Assembly (NCBI RefSeq): GCF_030766935.1
Contig: NZ_JASERL010000020.1
Coordinates: forward strand, 1-38,528
Origin: Streptomyces sp. KL109B
Lineage (GTDB): Bacteria; Actinomycetota; Actinomycetes; Streptomycetales; Streptomycetaceae
DNA: 38,528 nucleotides
Reading direction: 5' to 3'
Positions 17,030 to 24,225 of the stretch are shown piece by piece. The notes under the pieces were generated by a model. It worked only from the letters and a program-made list of their open reading frames with translations. It was not told the origin of the DNA and did not search any database. Position numbers and translations under genes: made by a program. Within the stretch, counting starts at the first letter, position 1; each line of letters begins with the position of its first letter.

Positions 17030-17047
17030 GCGGGCCTTGGGGCCCGC
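17030..17047 (+). terminator. Leader hairpin before the 48-aa gene
   Basis: GCGGGCC, loop TTGG, GGCCCGC, about 60 bases before the ATG at 17107. It could attenuate transcription from the upstream operator/promoter. No T-run. Confidence 0.4.
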
Positions 17048-17106
17048 TCCCGCACTGTCATCCCGGCGCCGCAACCGCTGCGCCCAACCCCGGTAAGGAG
17101 ACCCCC

Positions 17107-17253
17107 ATGTCCAACGAGCGCACGAAGATCGCCGTAGCCGTCATGGGTGCTGGACTCGTCGCCAGCATCGCCGTGCAGACCCCGGCCGCCGTCCCGGCCC
17201 TCACGCTCGCCCTCGCGGCCTTCCTGGCCGCGGTCACGTTCCTGAGGCTGTGA
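17107..17253 (+). CDS. Very small membrane protein
   Basis: 48 aa: short charged start MSNERTK, then two hydrophobic stretches (IAVAVMGAGLVASIAV and LTLALAAFLAAVTFL) separated by QTPAAVPA, a helical hairpin. Ribosome site AAGGAG lies seven bases before the ATG. No family recognised; similar tiny membrane proteins recur in this window (25186, 27645, 33187). Confidence 0.6.
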   Translation: MSNERTKIAVAVMGAGLVASIAVQTPAAVPALTLALAAFLAAVTFLRL

Positions 17254-17265
17254 ACGGCCGTGGCG

Positions 17266-17787
17266 TCACCACAGACGTTCTTGGCGCTCCCCAGTGGGGT
17301 GGCCGGCCGCGAGCGCGGCCGCGATGGCGTCGGCCTCGGCCCCCGCGGCGGCCGCGAGGATGGCGTCGCGGACGGCCATCGCCCGGCCCTGCGCGCCGCG
17401 CACGTCCGCGAGCGCGTGACCGCTAAGCCGCCGGCGGGACTGGAAGTCCAGGATGTTCTGCAGGCGGTCCCCGGTGAGCCAGTGCTCCGGGTTCTGACAC
17501 GACGGCTCGTCGCACGCGTGCCGGACCACGGCGCCGTTGCGCAGGGCGGCGGTGCCGTGGTGGATCGCCCACCCGAGCACGTGGACGTTGACCACGCGGC
17601 GGGTGCCGCTCGCCCGGGAGCCGACCCGGAGCTTGCCGTGCCCGCTGTCGCTGATCGAGCCGAGCCACCAGTGGTGGTCCCCCGCCCCCGGCCCGCGGTA
17701 CGTCTTCGCCTCGTAGCGGGCCACGATGGAACGGTCGGCGGCCAGCCGCTCCCACGGCACGGCCGGCGTCCCCGCGTCGTCGGTCAC
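17266..17787 (-). CDS. HNH endonuclease-like protein
   Basis: 173 aa. The central part HHWWLGSISDSGHGKLRV, VLGWAIHHG and VRHACDEPSCQNPEHWLTG followed by RLQNILD is the HNH_3-type zinc nuclease pattern (His, two Cys, Asn-Pro-x-His). The C-terminal 45 residues are Ala-rich helix. GTG start overlaps the stop of the SprT-like gene (GTGA), so the two are made together. It could be a free-standing homing-type nuclease or part of a DNA-processing pair. Confidence 0.8.
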   Translation of the reverse strand: MTDDAGTPAVPWERLAADRSIVARYEAKTYRGPGAGDHHWWLGSISDSGHGKLRVGSRASGTRRVVNVHVLGWAIHHGTAALRNGAVVRHACDEPSCQNPEHWLTGDRLQNILDFQSRRRLSGHALADVRGAQGRAMAVRDAILAAAAGAEADAIAAALAAGHPTGERQERLW

Positions 17788-18524
17788 AGCGTGGTCCGTT
17801 CCAACTCGCCCCGCTCGCCCTGTTCCTCCGGCTCCACGGGCTGGAACGCCTCACCGCACGTTCCGCACAACACCGCCCCGCCTTCCAGGAAGGCGGGGGT
17901 CGCCCGCATCTGCCGGGGCGGCTCGCACCCGCACCGCACCGGCACGCGCTTGCCCGCGCGGCCGCGCCCGCCGCGCGGGCCGGGGTTGTCCTCGTCCTGC
18001 TCCGGCTCCGGCTTCCTGGCCTGCTCGGGAAGGTCGATCCGGGCGAGCGCGGCGGCGTCCAGGCGGCGGATCGACGCCGCGTACCGGCCCACCGTCACGG
18101 CCGTGATCAGCGACTCGCTGAACCCGATGACGTCCTGGGCCCGGCGGGGCGGCTCCAGGCCCAACTCGCTGGCCAGGGCCGCGAACTTCTTGTTGTGCCA
18201 CCGCCCCGCGCACGAGGTGTCCCGGATGTCCCGCACGGCGGCGAGCGCGTGCGCGGCCTCGTGGAGCATCGTCTCCACGACCTTCTCCCCGCCCTTCGCG
18301 ATGGCCTCGCCGGAGACGAACAGCTCCGCCTTCTTCCCGGCCTCGGCCGCGTCCAGCCAGCGGTCGACGGTGTGGTGGCCCCACTTCACGCCCTTGCGGC
18401 GGCCGGTGGGCTGCCCGCTGCCCGTCACGATCACGACGTCTGGAACCTCTGCGTGATGCTTCTGGATGGTCTTCCACGTCGCTTCCAACGTGGCGATGAT
18501 CCGCGCTCCAGCCTGATCCGTCAT
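17784..18524 (-). CDS. SprT-like zinc metallopeptidase with C-terminal zinc ribbon
   Basis: 246 aa. HEAAH at 88-92 in MLHEAAHALAAVRDI and a later RWHNKKFAALASELG (third ligand probably His110) are the SprT/SprTN pattern. The C-terminus carries RCGCEPP and LCGTCGEAF, a zinc ribbon usual in this family. Eukaryotic SprTN removes DNA-protein crosslinks; a relaxase-bearing element might use a relative on covalent adducts, which is inference. ATG 18524 has no Shine-Dalgarno site, but TAGGAT lies six bases upstream, so the mRNA is probably leaderless. The -10 box overlaps the palindrome at 18535-18550. Confidence 0.85.
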   Translation of the reverse strand: MTDQAGARIIATLEATWKTIQKHHAEVPDVVIVTGSGQPTGRRKGVKWGHHTVDRWLDAAEAGKKAELFVSGEAIAKGGEKVVETMLHEAAHALAAVRDIRDTSCAGRWHNKKFAALASELGLEPPRRAQDVIGFSESLITAVTVGRYAASIRRLDAAALARIDLPEQARKPEPEQDEDNPGPRGGRGRAGKRVPVRCGCEPPRQMRATPAFLEGGAVLCGTCGEAFQPVEPEEQGERGELERTTL

Positions 18525-18530
18525 GCCCAA

Positions 18531-18550
18531 ATCCTAGCGTGGCCACGCTA
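18531..18550 (-). promoter_or_regulatory. Leaderless promoter with palindromic operator copy 2
   Basis: Perfect 16-bp palindrome TAGCGTGGCCACGCTA (18535-18550). On the minus strand its last two bases start the -10 box TAGGAT (18536-18531), six bases before the ATG at 18524. A protein on the palindrome would block RNA polymerase for the SprT-HNH pair. Shares core TAGCGTGnnCACGCTA with 16909-16924. Confidence 0.7.
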
Positions 18551-18632
18551 AAAAGAGGCAGAGTCGGCCCGGGGCTGGAACGAGGGGGCTGCCCGCTGGA
18601 ACGCGCGCGACAGCGCGGCGGGCGGCGGCCCC

Positions 18633-19016
18633 TCACTCGTTCCAGGCGGAGTACTCCTGGCGTACGTACGGGCGGCGGCTGGGGTCGAACTCGATCGACA
18701 TCGGTCCGTGCGGTCCGGCGACGAAATGCGGATGCCGCTGGTCGAACTGACCCAGCTCCCACGACAGGCGCACGGCGTCGCTCAGGTACACCTCGTCGGG
18801 GAACTCGATCGCCAGCCGGTCGGCCAGGGCCGCCCGCCGCAACAGGTACTCCCGCTCTACGCCCGCATCGAGCGGGGCGCCGCTCCCCTGCTCGGCGGTC
18901 AGCCGCGTGGAGACCTCCAGCAGGTCCGCCGACTCCCGCATCAGCTCCGGGGCTCCCCAGTACGCAATGGGCGGCGCCGGAGCGTCGAACCCTTCCCCGG
19001 TCTGCGGGTCCAACAT
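18633..19016 (-). CDS. Hypothetical protein
   Basis: 127 aa starting MLDPQTGEGFDAP. The middle is helical and charged (AAPLDAGVEREYLLRRAALADR), the end is RQEYSAWNE. ATG 19016 is chosen because GGGGAG lies upstream; the frame is open to 19145 but the added residues look non-coding. No family recognised. It faces the convergent end of the SprT promoter region. Confidence 0.6.
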   Translation of the reverse strand: MLDPQTGEGFDAPAPPIAYWGAPELMRESADLLEVSTRLTAEQGSGAPLDAGVEREYLLRRAALADRLAIEFPDEVYLSDAVRLSWELGQFDQRHPHFVAGPHGPMSIEFDPSRRPYVRQEYSAWNE

Positions 19017-19181
19017 CGGCTCCCCCTCGCGCTCGTCGGCGGCGTGGCCCGTCAAGGCGATGATGCCCAGGCCAGCCAAGATCCCGTACCTCTTCGGCCG
19101 ATTCCCGGCCAAGAGGCGTCCCGTCTGGCGGGAAGCCCCTTCCACCGGGTATCTCTACCGACACGGGAACGGGGCAAGGCG

Positions 19182-19892
19182 GTGAGCGGAGTGACCTTGG
19201 TGGAACTGCGGTGGCGTCGTCCGCCTGTGCCCGGCGACCGCCGCTCACAGCGGCAGAGAGCCGTCTCCCAACTCCGTGCGCAGGGACGGTACGGTCCCGA
19301 ACTGCGCGACGTGATGCCCGCCTTCGTCGCGGTCGGCGCCGCGGTGCTCGCCCCGGTCCTCCTGCTCACCTGGCTGTACCGGGAGCTGGGGACCGGCGGC
19401 CTGGTGCTCGGCGCCGCGCTCCTCGCGGCGGCGTTCTACGGCGGGCTGCAATGGCGGCGGCGGATCCGGCGCCGGCGGGGCGGCCACTACACCGCGGCGG
19501 AGGTCGACCGGCTCACCGACCGCAGCATGGTGACGGCGGCGGCGCGGATGCTCACCCGCGACGGCTGGCACGTCACCGACCTGACGGCGCCCGGCTCCCC
19601 GCGCCTGTACGCCCGCGACCGCCACGGCCGCCAACTCGATGTCGCCTTCCGCCCGGTGCCGCCGGTCGCCGTGCTCCTCGGCCAGGAGGTCGACAGTCCT
19701 GCCCCTCTCCGTGAGGCGGGACGCGCCGGCGTCGACCGCGTGCTCCGGCTCGTGGTGCACCGCGGCACCTACAGCCGTACCGATGTGCTGTGGGCCTCGC
19801 GCCAAGGCGGCGTCCACCTCCTCGACGGCGCCCAACTGCAGCGCTGGGCGGACGGGGCCACCCTCGACGAGCTCGGGCTCCCCACTGGGTAA
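19182..19892 (+). CDS. Membrane-anchored, degenerate Mrr-like protein
   Basis: 236 aa. A basic N-terminus and two membrane segments (MPAFVAVGAAVLAPVLLLTW, LVLGAALLAAAFYGGL) are followed by a soluble domain. Its helix VTAAARMLTRDGWHVTDL and strand LYARDRHGRQLDVAF line up with the Mrr nuclease encoded at 20969 (FEYAIRDLMRRDGC, then DPLGRKWVIQCK). The catalytic Asp and the QxK residues are not present, so it is probably inactive. The same two-segment anchor suggests shared ancestry. Start (GTG 19182 or 19191) is uncertain. The stop lies inside the dyad at 19887-19914. Confidence 0.65.
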   Translation: MSGVTLVELRWRRPPVPGDRRSQRQRAVSQLRAQGRYGPELRDVMPAFVAVGAAVLAPVLLLTWLYRELGTGGLVLGAALLAAAFYGGLQWRRRIRRRRGGHYTAAEVDRLTDRSMVTAAARMLTRDGWHVTDLTAPGSPRLYARDRHGRQLDVAFRPVPPVAVLLGQEVDSPAPLREAGRAGVDRVLRLVVHRGTYSRTDVLWASRQGGVHLLDGAQLQRWADGATLDELGLPTG

Positions 19893-19914
19893 CAGTTCAG
19901 AGCAACTGTTACCC
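19887..19914. repeat. GGGTAACAGT dyad, possible binding site and terminator
   Basis: GGGTAACAGTT (19887-19897) and AACTGTTACCC (19904-19914), perfect 11-bp arms, six-base loop. The 10-mer GGGTAACAGT and its complement occur three more times in the window (28277-28286, 28308-28317, 29251-29260). It overlaps the stop codon of the preceding gene and could also terminate transcription. Confidence 0.65.
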
Positions 19915-19983
19915 GGCTGACCTGCACAGGTTCCAGAAGGCGGCCCTCATTTGAGGATCCGAAACGAGAAGTAAGATCCACAG

Positions 19984-20253
19984 GTGCACAGCGCCTCTTC
20001 TCTCCAGCCCCGCCAACTCGGCCGTGGCGTCGCCGCGCTCATCCCCCAGTCCAGCACGGAGGTCTCCGCGGCCGGCCAGGCGGCCGCCGCGCTCGCCGCG
20101 GTGCAGACCGTGCCGGTCCAGCTCGGTGTCCTCCAGGCGGCCGTGCTCCTGCTCGACCAGCTGGGAACCAGCGGCGCCGACGAGGAGACCCGGGCAACCG
20201 CAGAGGAGACCGCCCGCCTGCTGCGCACGGCGATGTGGCCCTCGAAGGAGTGA
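19984..20253 (+). CDS. Hypothetical small helical protein
   Basis: 89 aa from a GTG (VHSASSLQPRQLGRGVAALI). Almost entirely predicted helix with many Ala, Gln, Leu and Glu (VSAAGQAAAALAAVQTVPVQ, ETRATAEETARLLRTAMW). Codon-position GC bias is good. No Shine-Dalgarno site is obvious. Family not recognised. Confidence 0.55.
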   Translation: MHSASSLQPRQLGRGVAALIPQSSTEVSAAGQAAAALAAVQTVPVQLGVLQAAVLLLDQLGTSGADEETRATAEETARLLRTAMWPSKE

Positions 20254-20280
20254 CGGCGCTCCGGCGGCCGAACCGCGGGC

Positions 20281-20499
20281 ATGGCCCCGCACGTCGCCCC
20301 CGGCATGACCGACCAACTCCCGAACCACCTCACGCAGCCCGGCCTGGTGCGCATCACGATCGAGGGCTCGGACCCGGAGGCCGTGCTCGCCGTGGCGTAC
20401 GAGATCACCGCATGCCACAACATCACGGGCCCCGGACAGCCGCGCCCGATCCCCGGCGAGCCCGGGGTCTGCACCCGGCAGTACGCCTACGCCCGGTAG
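20281..20499 (+). CDS. Hypothetical small protein
   Basis: 72 aa, or 64 aa from the in-frame ATG at 20305. The part LVRITIEGSDPEAVLAVAYE shows a strand-helix pattern like a small alpha/beta domain, followed by GPGQPRPIPGEPGVCTRQYA. Ribosome site weak at both starts. Function unknown. The 160 bp that follow (20500-20663) hold no gene I can support. Confidence 0.45.
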   Translation: MAPHVAPGMTDQLPNHLTQPGLVRITIEGSDPEAVLAVAYEITACHNITGPGQPRPIPGEPGVCTRQYAYAR

Positions 20500-20663
20500 G
20501 ACGCGGCGCCGACGAGGCGGGGCATCGGTACGGACCGCTTTCGTTTCCTGAGCTGGCTTGATCTCCGCTGTGGTGATCCCAGGTGCCGGGTTTCCTGATC
20601 CTTTGTCAGTGGCGGCTGCAAGCATGGACAGTTCGGCGGGGAGCTGTATCAGGGGGAGGCTGC

Positions 20664-20969
20664 ATGCCTTGGGTCAATCCGTACGAGCGGGCGGACGGGA
20701 CGAAGGTCCGCGGGTACTCGCGGTGGGCGGCAGGAGCGCGCCGGGAAATGGCGATATTCGTCGGCGTCGCCGTGGTCGTCGTGGCTGGCGGCAGCAACAT
20801 GGGCGGCGCGAGCTCGGCGTCGCAGTCGGGATCGGGGGCCGGGCAGCAGCCGCGACCGAAGACGACGGCGGTCTACCCGGTGCACTTCCCTGGCTGGGAG
20901 GAGCCGAAGAAGCCGGAGCCGACGGTGTCGTACCCGATCCGGTTCTCGTCTCCGGGCGGTGGACGGTGA
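20664..20969 (+). CDS. Small membrane protein with RxDGTxVRG motif
   Basis: 101 aa. The N-terminus MPWVNPYERADGTKVRGYSR carries an RxDGTxVRGxxR motif that also occurs twice in the protein encoded at 21734-22105. One hydrophobic segment follows (EMAIFVGVAVVVVAGG), then a Ser/Gly linker and a Pro-rich tail with YPVHFPGWEEPKKPEP and a second YPIRF. Ribosome site GGGGGAGG is strong. Its stop overlaps the Mrr start (TGATG), so it is co-translated with the nuclease. Confidence 0.7.
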   Translation: MPWVNPYERADGTKVRGYSRWAAGARREMAIFVGVAVVVVAGGSNMGGASSASQSGSGAGQQPRPKTTAVYPVHFPGWEEPKKPEPTVSYPIRFSSPGGGR

Positions 20970-21673
20970 TGCGGCGCCCGCCGGCGCGGCGTCCGCGACA
21001 GCGGCGACGTCGTCCGACCAAGCGGCAGCAGCGCCAGCAGGCGCAGTTCGCGGCGTTACTCGCGGCTGCGGTCGTGGCGTTCTCGCTCCTGGCCGCGATC
21101 GTCAACTGGCTGCTCACGAACTGGTGGCTGCTCGTCGTGCTCGCCGTGGCGGCCGCCCTCGCGGGCGCGGGGCTGCTGTACCGGCGTCAGCAGCGGGCCG
21201 TGTGGGAACAGACCCGGCGCCAGGGCCTGCGCTACGGGCTGCCGCAGCTCGACGGGCTGCACCACCGCGAGTTCGAGTACGCGATCCGGGACCTGATGCG
21301 CCGCGACGGGTGCACGGACGCCAAGCAGGTCGGCGGCGCCGGGGACAACGGCGCGGACGTGCTCGCCACCGACCCGCTGGGCCGCAAGTGGGTGATCCAG
21401 TGCAAGCACCGACGCAACGGGGAACGGGGCTCGGCCGTGGGCACGCCGGATCTGCAGCGGGTCAACGGCACGGCCCGGCAGCTGTACGGCGCGGACGTGG
21501 TCCTGGTCGTCACCAACGGCCGCTTCTCCACGCGCTGCGCGCCGCTGGCCCGGCAGCTGCGCATGCACCTGGCGGACCGCTCGGTCCTGGCGGCCTGGGC
21601 GGCTGGCTCGCGGCCGTTGTGGGAACTGCTCCCGAAGGTCCCACCGCCGCGGCGTCCCACACCACTGAGCTGA
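20969..21673 (+). CDS. Membrane-anchored Mrr-type restriction endonuclease
   Basis: 234 aa. A very basic N-terminus, two membrane helices (about 27-47 and 51-70), then an Mrr/PD-(D/E)xK domain: EFEYAIRDLMRRDGC, GGAGDNGADVLATDP with Asp130, and WVIQCKHRRN with Gln144 and Lys146. The domain continues with LVVTNGRFSTRCAPLA. Mrr-type enzymes usually cut methylated DNA; the substrate here is unknown. The membrane anchor suggests it inspects DNA at the envelope, for instance incoming DNA. It follows a strong terminator-bearing unit of two coupled genes and ends just before the hairpin at 21679. Confidence 0.88.
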   Translation: MRRPPARRPRQRRRRPTKRQQRQQAQFAALLAAAVVAFSLLAAIVNWLLTNWWLLVVLAVAAALAGAGLLYRRQQRAVWEQTRRQGLRYGLPQLDGLHHREFEYAIRDLMRRDGCTDAKQVGGAGDNGADVLATDPLGRKWVIQCKHRRNGERGSAVGTPDLQRVNGTARQLYGADVVLVVTNGRFSTRCAPLARQLRMHLADRSVLAAWAAGSRPLWELLPKVPPPRRPTPLS

Positions 21674-21678
21674 GGCGT

Positions 21679-21713
21679 GGCGAAGGCCCCGTCATTGCGA
21701 CGGGGCCTTCGCC
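21679..21713. terminator. Strong bidirectional terminator
   Basis: GGCGAAGGCCCCGTC (21679-21693) and GACGGGGCCTTCGCC (21699-21713), a perfect 15-bp stem with a five-base loop. It sits between the convergent Mrr gene and the gene ending at 21734. Confidence 0.85.
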
Positions 21714-21733
21714 GTATCCGAAAGGGCGGGCGG

Positions 21734-22105
21734 TCAGCGCTGATGGGCCGGAGCGGTCGCGGAGTGCGACGGCGACGTGCCGGTCGGCGCCTTGCTGTCG
21801 TCGCCTCCGCCGCTGACCAGGGCCAGCAGGAGGAAGACGAGGGCCAGGACGCCGGTTCCGGAGCCGGCCACGACGGCGACGTCGCGCGGGGCGATGGACC
21901 GGCGATGCCCGCGCACGTACGTGCCGTCTCCACGGACATGGGGGCGGACGTAGGTGGTGGGACCGTACTGGACGGGCCTGGGGCGCGGCGGCGCGGCGCG
22001 GCGCGGCCGGGGAACCGTGGGCACGGCGGTACGCGGTCGGGTGCGGCGGTTGTGGCCCTTGACGTAGGTGCCGTCTCGGCGGACATGGGGGCGGACGTAA
22101 GTCAC
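21734..22105 (-). CDS. Membrane protein with duplicated DGTYV motif
   Basis: 123 aa. TYVRPHVRRDGTYVKGHNRR and, 45 residues later, TYVRPHVRGDGTYVRGHRR are near-perfect duplicates. A hydrophobic segment (VLALVFLLLALVS) and a short Ser/Thr/Ala tail follow, so the repeats are on the N-terminal side of a single membrane anchor. The motif is found in many small Streptomyces proteins of unknown role and also in the gene at 20664. GTG 22105 has GAGGA upstream. Confidence 0.7.
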   Translation of the reverse strand: MTYVRPHVRRDGTYVKGHNRRTRPRTAVPTVPRPRRAAPPRPRPVQYGPTTYVRPHVRGDGTYVRGHRRSIAPRDVAVVAGSGTGVLALVFLLLALVSGGGDDSKAPTGTSPSHSATAPAHQR

Positions 22106-22437
22106 GGTGAGGAGTCCTCGCGGTGAAGGGGGGCGAGTGCGGTACCCCCAGGCGGGGCCGGGTTGTCCTCGGCGCAACATTCGACAGTAGCCCCGGCCAC
22201 TGACAATCCCGTCCCGTCAACTCCCTTGCGGAGTAATGATGTTGGGCTCGCTTCGGCGCGGCGCCTGACGGATCCGTGCCAGCGGTGGGAACGCTGCAGG
22301 AGAGGGGCCGGTGTACTCCTCATGGCGCGGGTCCGGGAACGGTCCGTCTCGCGGTCCTGCAGCCGCCGGATCGCGTCACGTTCGCGCGATCGCTCCTCGG
22401 GCGGCGCCGTGGCGGCTCAACGGGCCTTTGAGGATGC
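22106..22437. other. Intergenic region without a supported gene
   Basis: About 330 bp between the duplicated-motif gene and the 83-aa gene. Reading frames here have poor codon-position bias and no ribosome sites. It must contain the promoter of the leftward gene at 22105. No repeat or hairpin stood out. Confidence 0.4.
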
Positions 22438-22689
22438 TCAACGGATGTCGATTCTGGCCTCGTCGACGTCGGGGCGGGGGCGTACCGAGAGGCGGACCGT
22501 GCCGTCGTCCTGGGGCTCCATGGCGACGGCGTGCCATGAGCCGTCCCGGCCTCCCAGGGCGTCAGCCTCGAAAGCGGATGCGGGGAGGTCGAGTGATCCG
22601 CCGTGGTGCATCAGGATCGCGATCAGCATGGCGTGTGACATGTCCTGCGGGGTGGGCTGCACTGGGGTCCTTTCAGGCGCCGGCTTCAT
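22438..22689 (-). CDS. Hypothetical small protein
   Basis: 83 aa. A Pro-rich start (MKPAPERTPVQPTPQDMSHA), a helix (MLIAILMHHGG) and a strand-rich end (WHAVAMEPQDDGTVRLSVRP). It overlaps the end of the HTH gene upstream by 17 bases, so the two are coupled. Family not recognised. Confidence 0.6.
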   Translation of the reverse strand: MKPAPERTPVQPTPQDMSHAMLIAILMHHGGSLDLPASAFEADALGGRDGSWHAVAMEPQDDGTVRLSVRPRPDVDEARIDIR

Positions 22690-23380
22690 CTCGGAGTCGG
22701 GCGGCGCGAACGCGCGCGTCGGCGGCCTGCTCGGCGGCCTCGGGCTTGCCGTCCTCGGCGGCGATGCGCTCCAGCAGGGCGGCCTTGCGGTCGTAGACGA
22801 CGGCTCGCTCGGCGGGGCTGGCGTCGGTCTCGTTCATGTGGTTGATGGCCTCGAGAACCTGGACCACCTCCTCGGCTGCGGAGAGGTGGGGCAGGTGCCC
22901 GGTGACGGGGTGTTCGTCCTCGCGGGCGGAGGGGACGTGCTTGCGGGCCCATGCGTCGAGTCGTCGCCCGGTGGCGGTCGGTTCGAGGGCGGCCTCGTGC
23001 AGGATCGGGGACCGGTACCCGCGGACCTCCGGGCCGTACGGCTCGACAAGGCTCTGCTGCCACTCGTCGACGGCGGCCTTGTAGCGCTCGTGGGCGGCCT
23101 GGCGGCTAATGCCGCCCAGGCGTTCGCCGATCTCCTCCCAGCTCGTTCCCTTCTGGCGTTCCCAGATCACCGCGCGCCGCAGCACCTCCTGCGCCTGCTC
23201 GACCAGGCCGACGCACTCCTCGACCATCTCCCCACCGTTCATGAACGCGTCGTTGGTCGGGACACCGGCGGCCGCCCGGTCGGCGAGGTCCCGCTGCTCG
23301 AACGAGAGGACCAGGCGAGCCAGGGCCGTACGGCTGTAGGCGAATCGGTCAGTGACGGGGTCGGGTCGATTCAATGTCAT
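22673..23380 (-). CDS. HTH protein (sigma-like or InvF-type helix-turn-helix)
   Basis: 235 aa. The core RRAVIWERQKGTSWEEIGER followed by LGGISRQAAHERYKAAVDEW is a helix-turn-helix of the sigma-region-4 type (SWxxIGxxLGISRQAAxxR). A long helical C-terminus follows (AERAVVYDRKAALLERIAAE). A similar HTH occurs in the gene at 29887 (SYTKLGAAWGLTRQAARLKW). ATG 23380 lacks a Shine-Dalgarno site, but TAGCTT lies six bases upstream, indicating a leaderless mRNA. The promoter carries a CCTGACA/TGTCAGG dyad, a likely autoregulatory operator. Confidence 0.75.
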   Translation of the reverse strand: MTLNRPDPVTDRFAYSRTALARLVLSFEQRDLADRAAAGVPTNDAFMNGGEMVEECVGLVEQAQEVLRRAVIWERQKGTSWEEIGERLGGISRQAAHERYKAAVDEWQQSLVEPYGPEVRGYRSPILHEAALEPTATGRRLDAWARKHVPSAREDEHPVTGHLPHLSAAEEVVQVLEAINHMNETDASPAERAVVYDRKAALLERIAAEDGKPEAAEQAADARVRAARLRDEAGA

Positions 23381-23386
23381 GACGTC

Positions 23387-23417
23387 AAGCTACACCTGAC
23401 AAAACCCACCTGTCAGG
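23387..23417 (-). promoter_or_regulatory. Leaderless promoter with CCTGACA/TGTCAGG operator
   Basis: On the minus strand: -35 CTGACA, 18-bp spacer, -10 TAGCTT (23392-23387), six bases before the ATG at 23380. The dyad CCTGACA (23395-23401) / TGTCAGG (23411-23417) covers the -35 and spacer, so a bound dimer would repress. Confidence 0.55.
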
Positions 23418-23523
23418 CAGCGCTTGACATCGACAGGCGCGGACACAAGGCGTCACCTTGCCCCAAAAATCGAACACGTGGTCTATTAAAAGGAAGGGAT
23501 CACGTATTCCAGGAGGTGAGAGC

Positions 23524-23769
23524 ATGACCCGTACGTCGCAGGACTGGGCTCCGGCCGCTGTCCGTCAGGCGGCCATCGAGCGCGCACACCGTGACCTCGT
23601 CGTGGAGCTGGGCGAGGACCCCACCGTGCGCGAACTCGCCGACCGGGTCGGCCTCGCTCCGTCCACGATCAGCCTGCAGCTCCGAAGGATGCGGGCCACG
23701 GGCCTCGACATCCGCACCCGTGGCCCGCGCGCGAGCCGGCGCTGCCCGCACTGCGGCGAGTGGTCGTGA
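23524..23769 (+). CDS. Small winged-helix/HTH DNA-binding protein
   Basis: 81 aa. VELGEDPTVRELADRVGLAP followed by STISLQLRRM is a LexA-N-terminal-like helix-turn-helix. The end RRCPHCGEWS has a CPHC pair that may be half of a zinc site. Excellent ribosome site GGAGGTGA before the ATG. Overlapping stop/start with the next ORF. Likely a local regulator. Confidence 0.75.
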   Translation: MTRTSQDWAPAAVRQAAIERAHRDLVVELGEDPTVRELADRVGLAPSTISLQLRRMRATGLDIRTRGPRASRRCPHCGEWS

Positions 23770-23990
23770 CCTCGCCAGGCAGATACCGGCTCACCCTCGC
23801 CGTCGACGGACGGGCGATTGCGGACGGTTGGCGGGATCGACACAGGACTGCGGAAGGCCGGATGACGGACTGGATCGGCCTCCACGGCCGCGACGGGACC
23901 CGTATCACCCTCGTCGACACCGAAACCGGGCACGTGCTTCGCAGCTTCCCGGATATCAGGCGGCCTCGGGGCGGCGCACGAGCTTCTTGA
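23766..23990 (+). CDS. Hypothetical small protein coupled to HTH gene
   Basis: 74 aa from a GTG overlapping the preceding stop (GTGA). A beta-rich pattern (YRLTLAVDGRAIADGW, WIGLHGRDGTRITLVDTETG) ending in Arg/Gly-rich residues. Its last codons overlap the remnant gene on the opposite strand. Function unknown. Confidence 0.5.
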   Translation: MTSPGRYRLTLAVDGRAIADGWRDRHRTAEGRMTDWIGLHGRDGTRITLVDTETGHVLRSFPDIRRPRGGARAS

Positions 23991-24152
23991 GCGCCTTCTC
24001 GACCTCAACCGGGACGCGTCGGCGTCCTCGCGGACCGCAAGGGCGGTCTCGACGGTCGATTCTCCGGCCTGGATCTGTGTCCATGCGGAACGTTCCAGCT
24101 CAACTAGTTCGGGCTCGGCAGGATCTTCTCGTCGACTCCTGCGAGGAGACAA
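23956..24152 (-). pseudogene. Probable frameshifted small gene
   Basis: One frame reads ELVELERSAWTQIQAGESTV then ETALAVREDA. A different frame, starting near 24020, continues in coding-like style with VPVEVEKALKKLVRRPEAA and a stop at 23956. Joining the two frames gives a plausible protein of about 65 aa; neither frame alone looks complete, and no proper start with ribosome site is visible. A frameshift or small deletion near 24015-24025 is the simplest explanation. Overlaps the end of the plus-strand ORF. Confidence 0.4.
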
Positions 24153-24225
24153 GCGGATCCATCAACGCCCAACGGTGGCGGGCGCGTTGGTACTAGATCG
24201 AACTAGGGGCGACGGCTGCACACGG

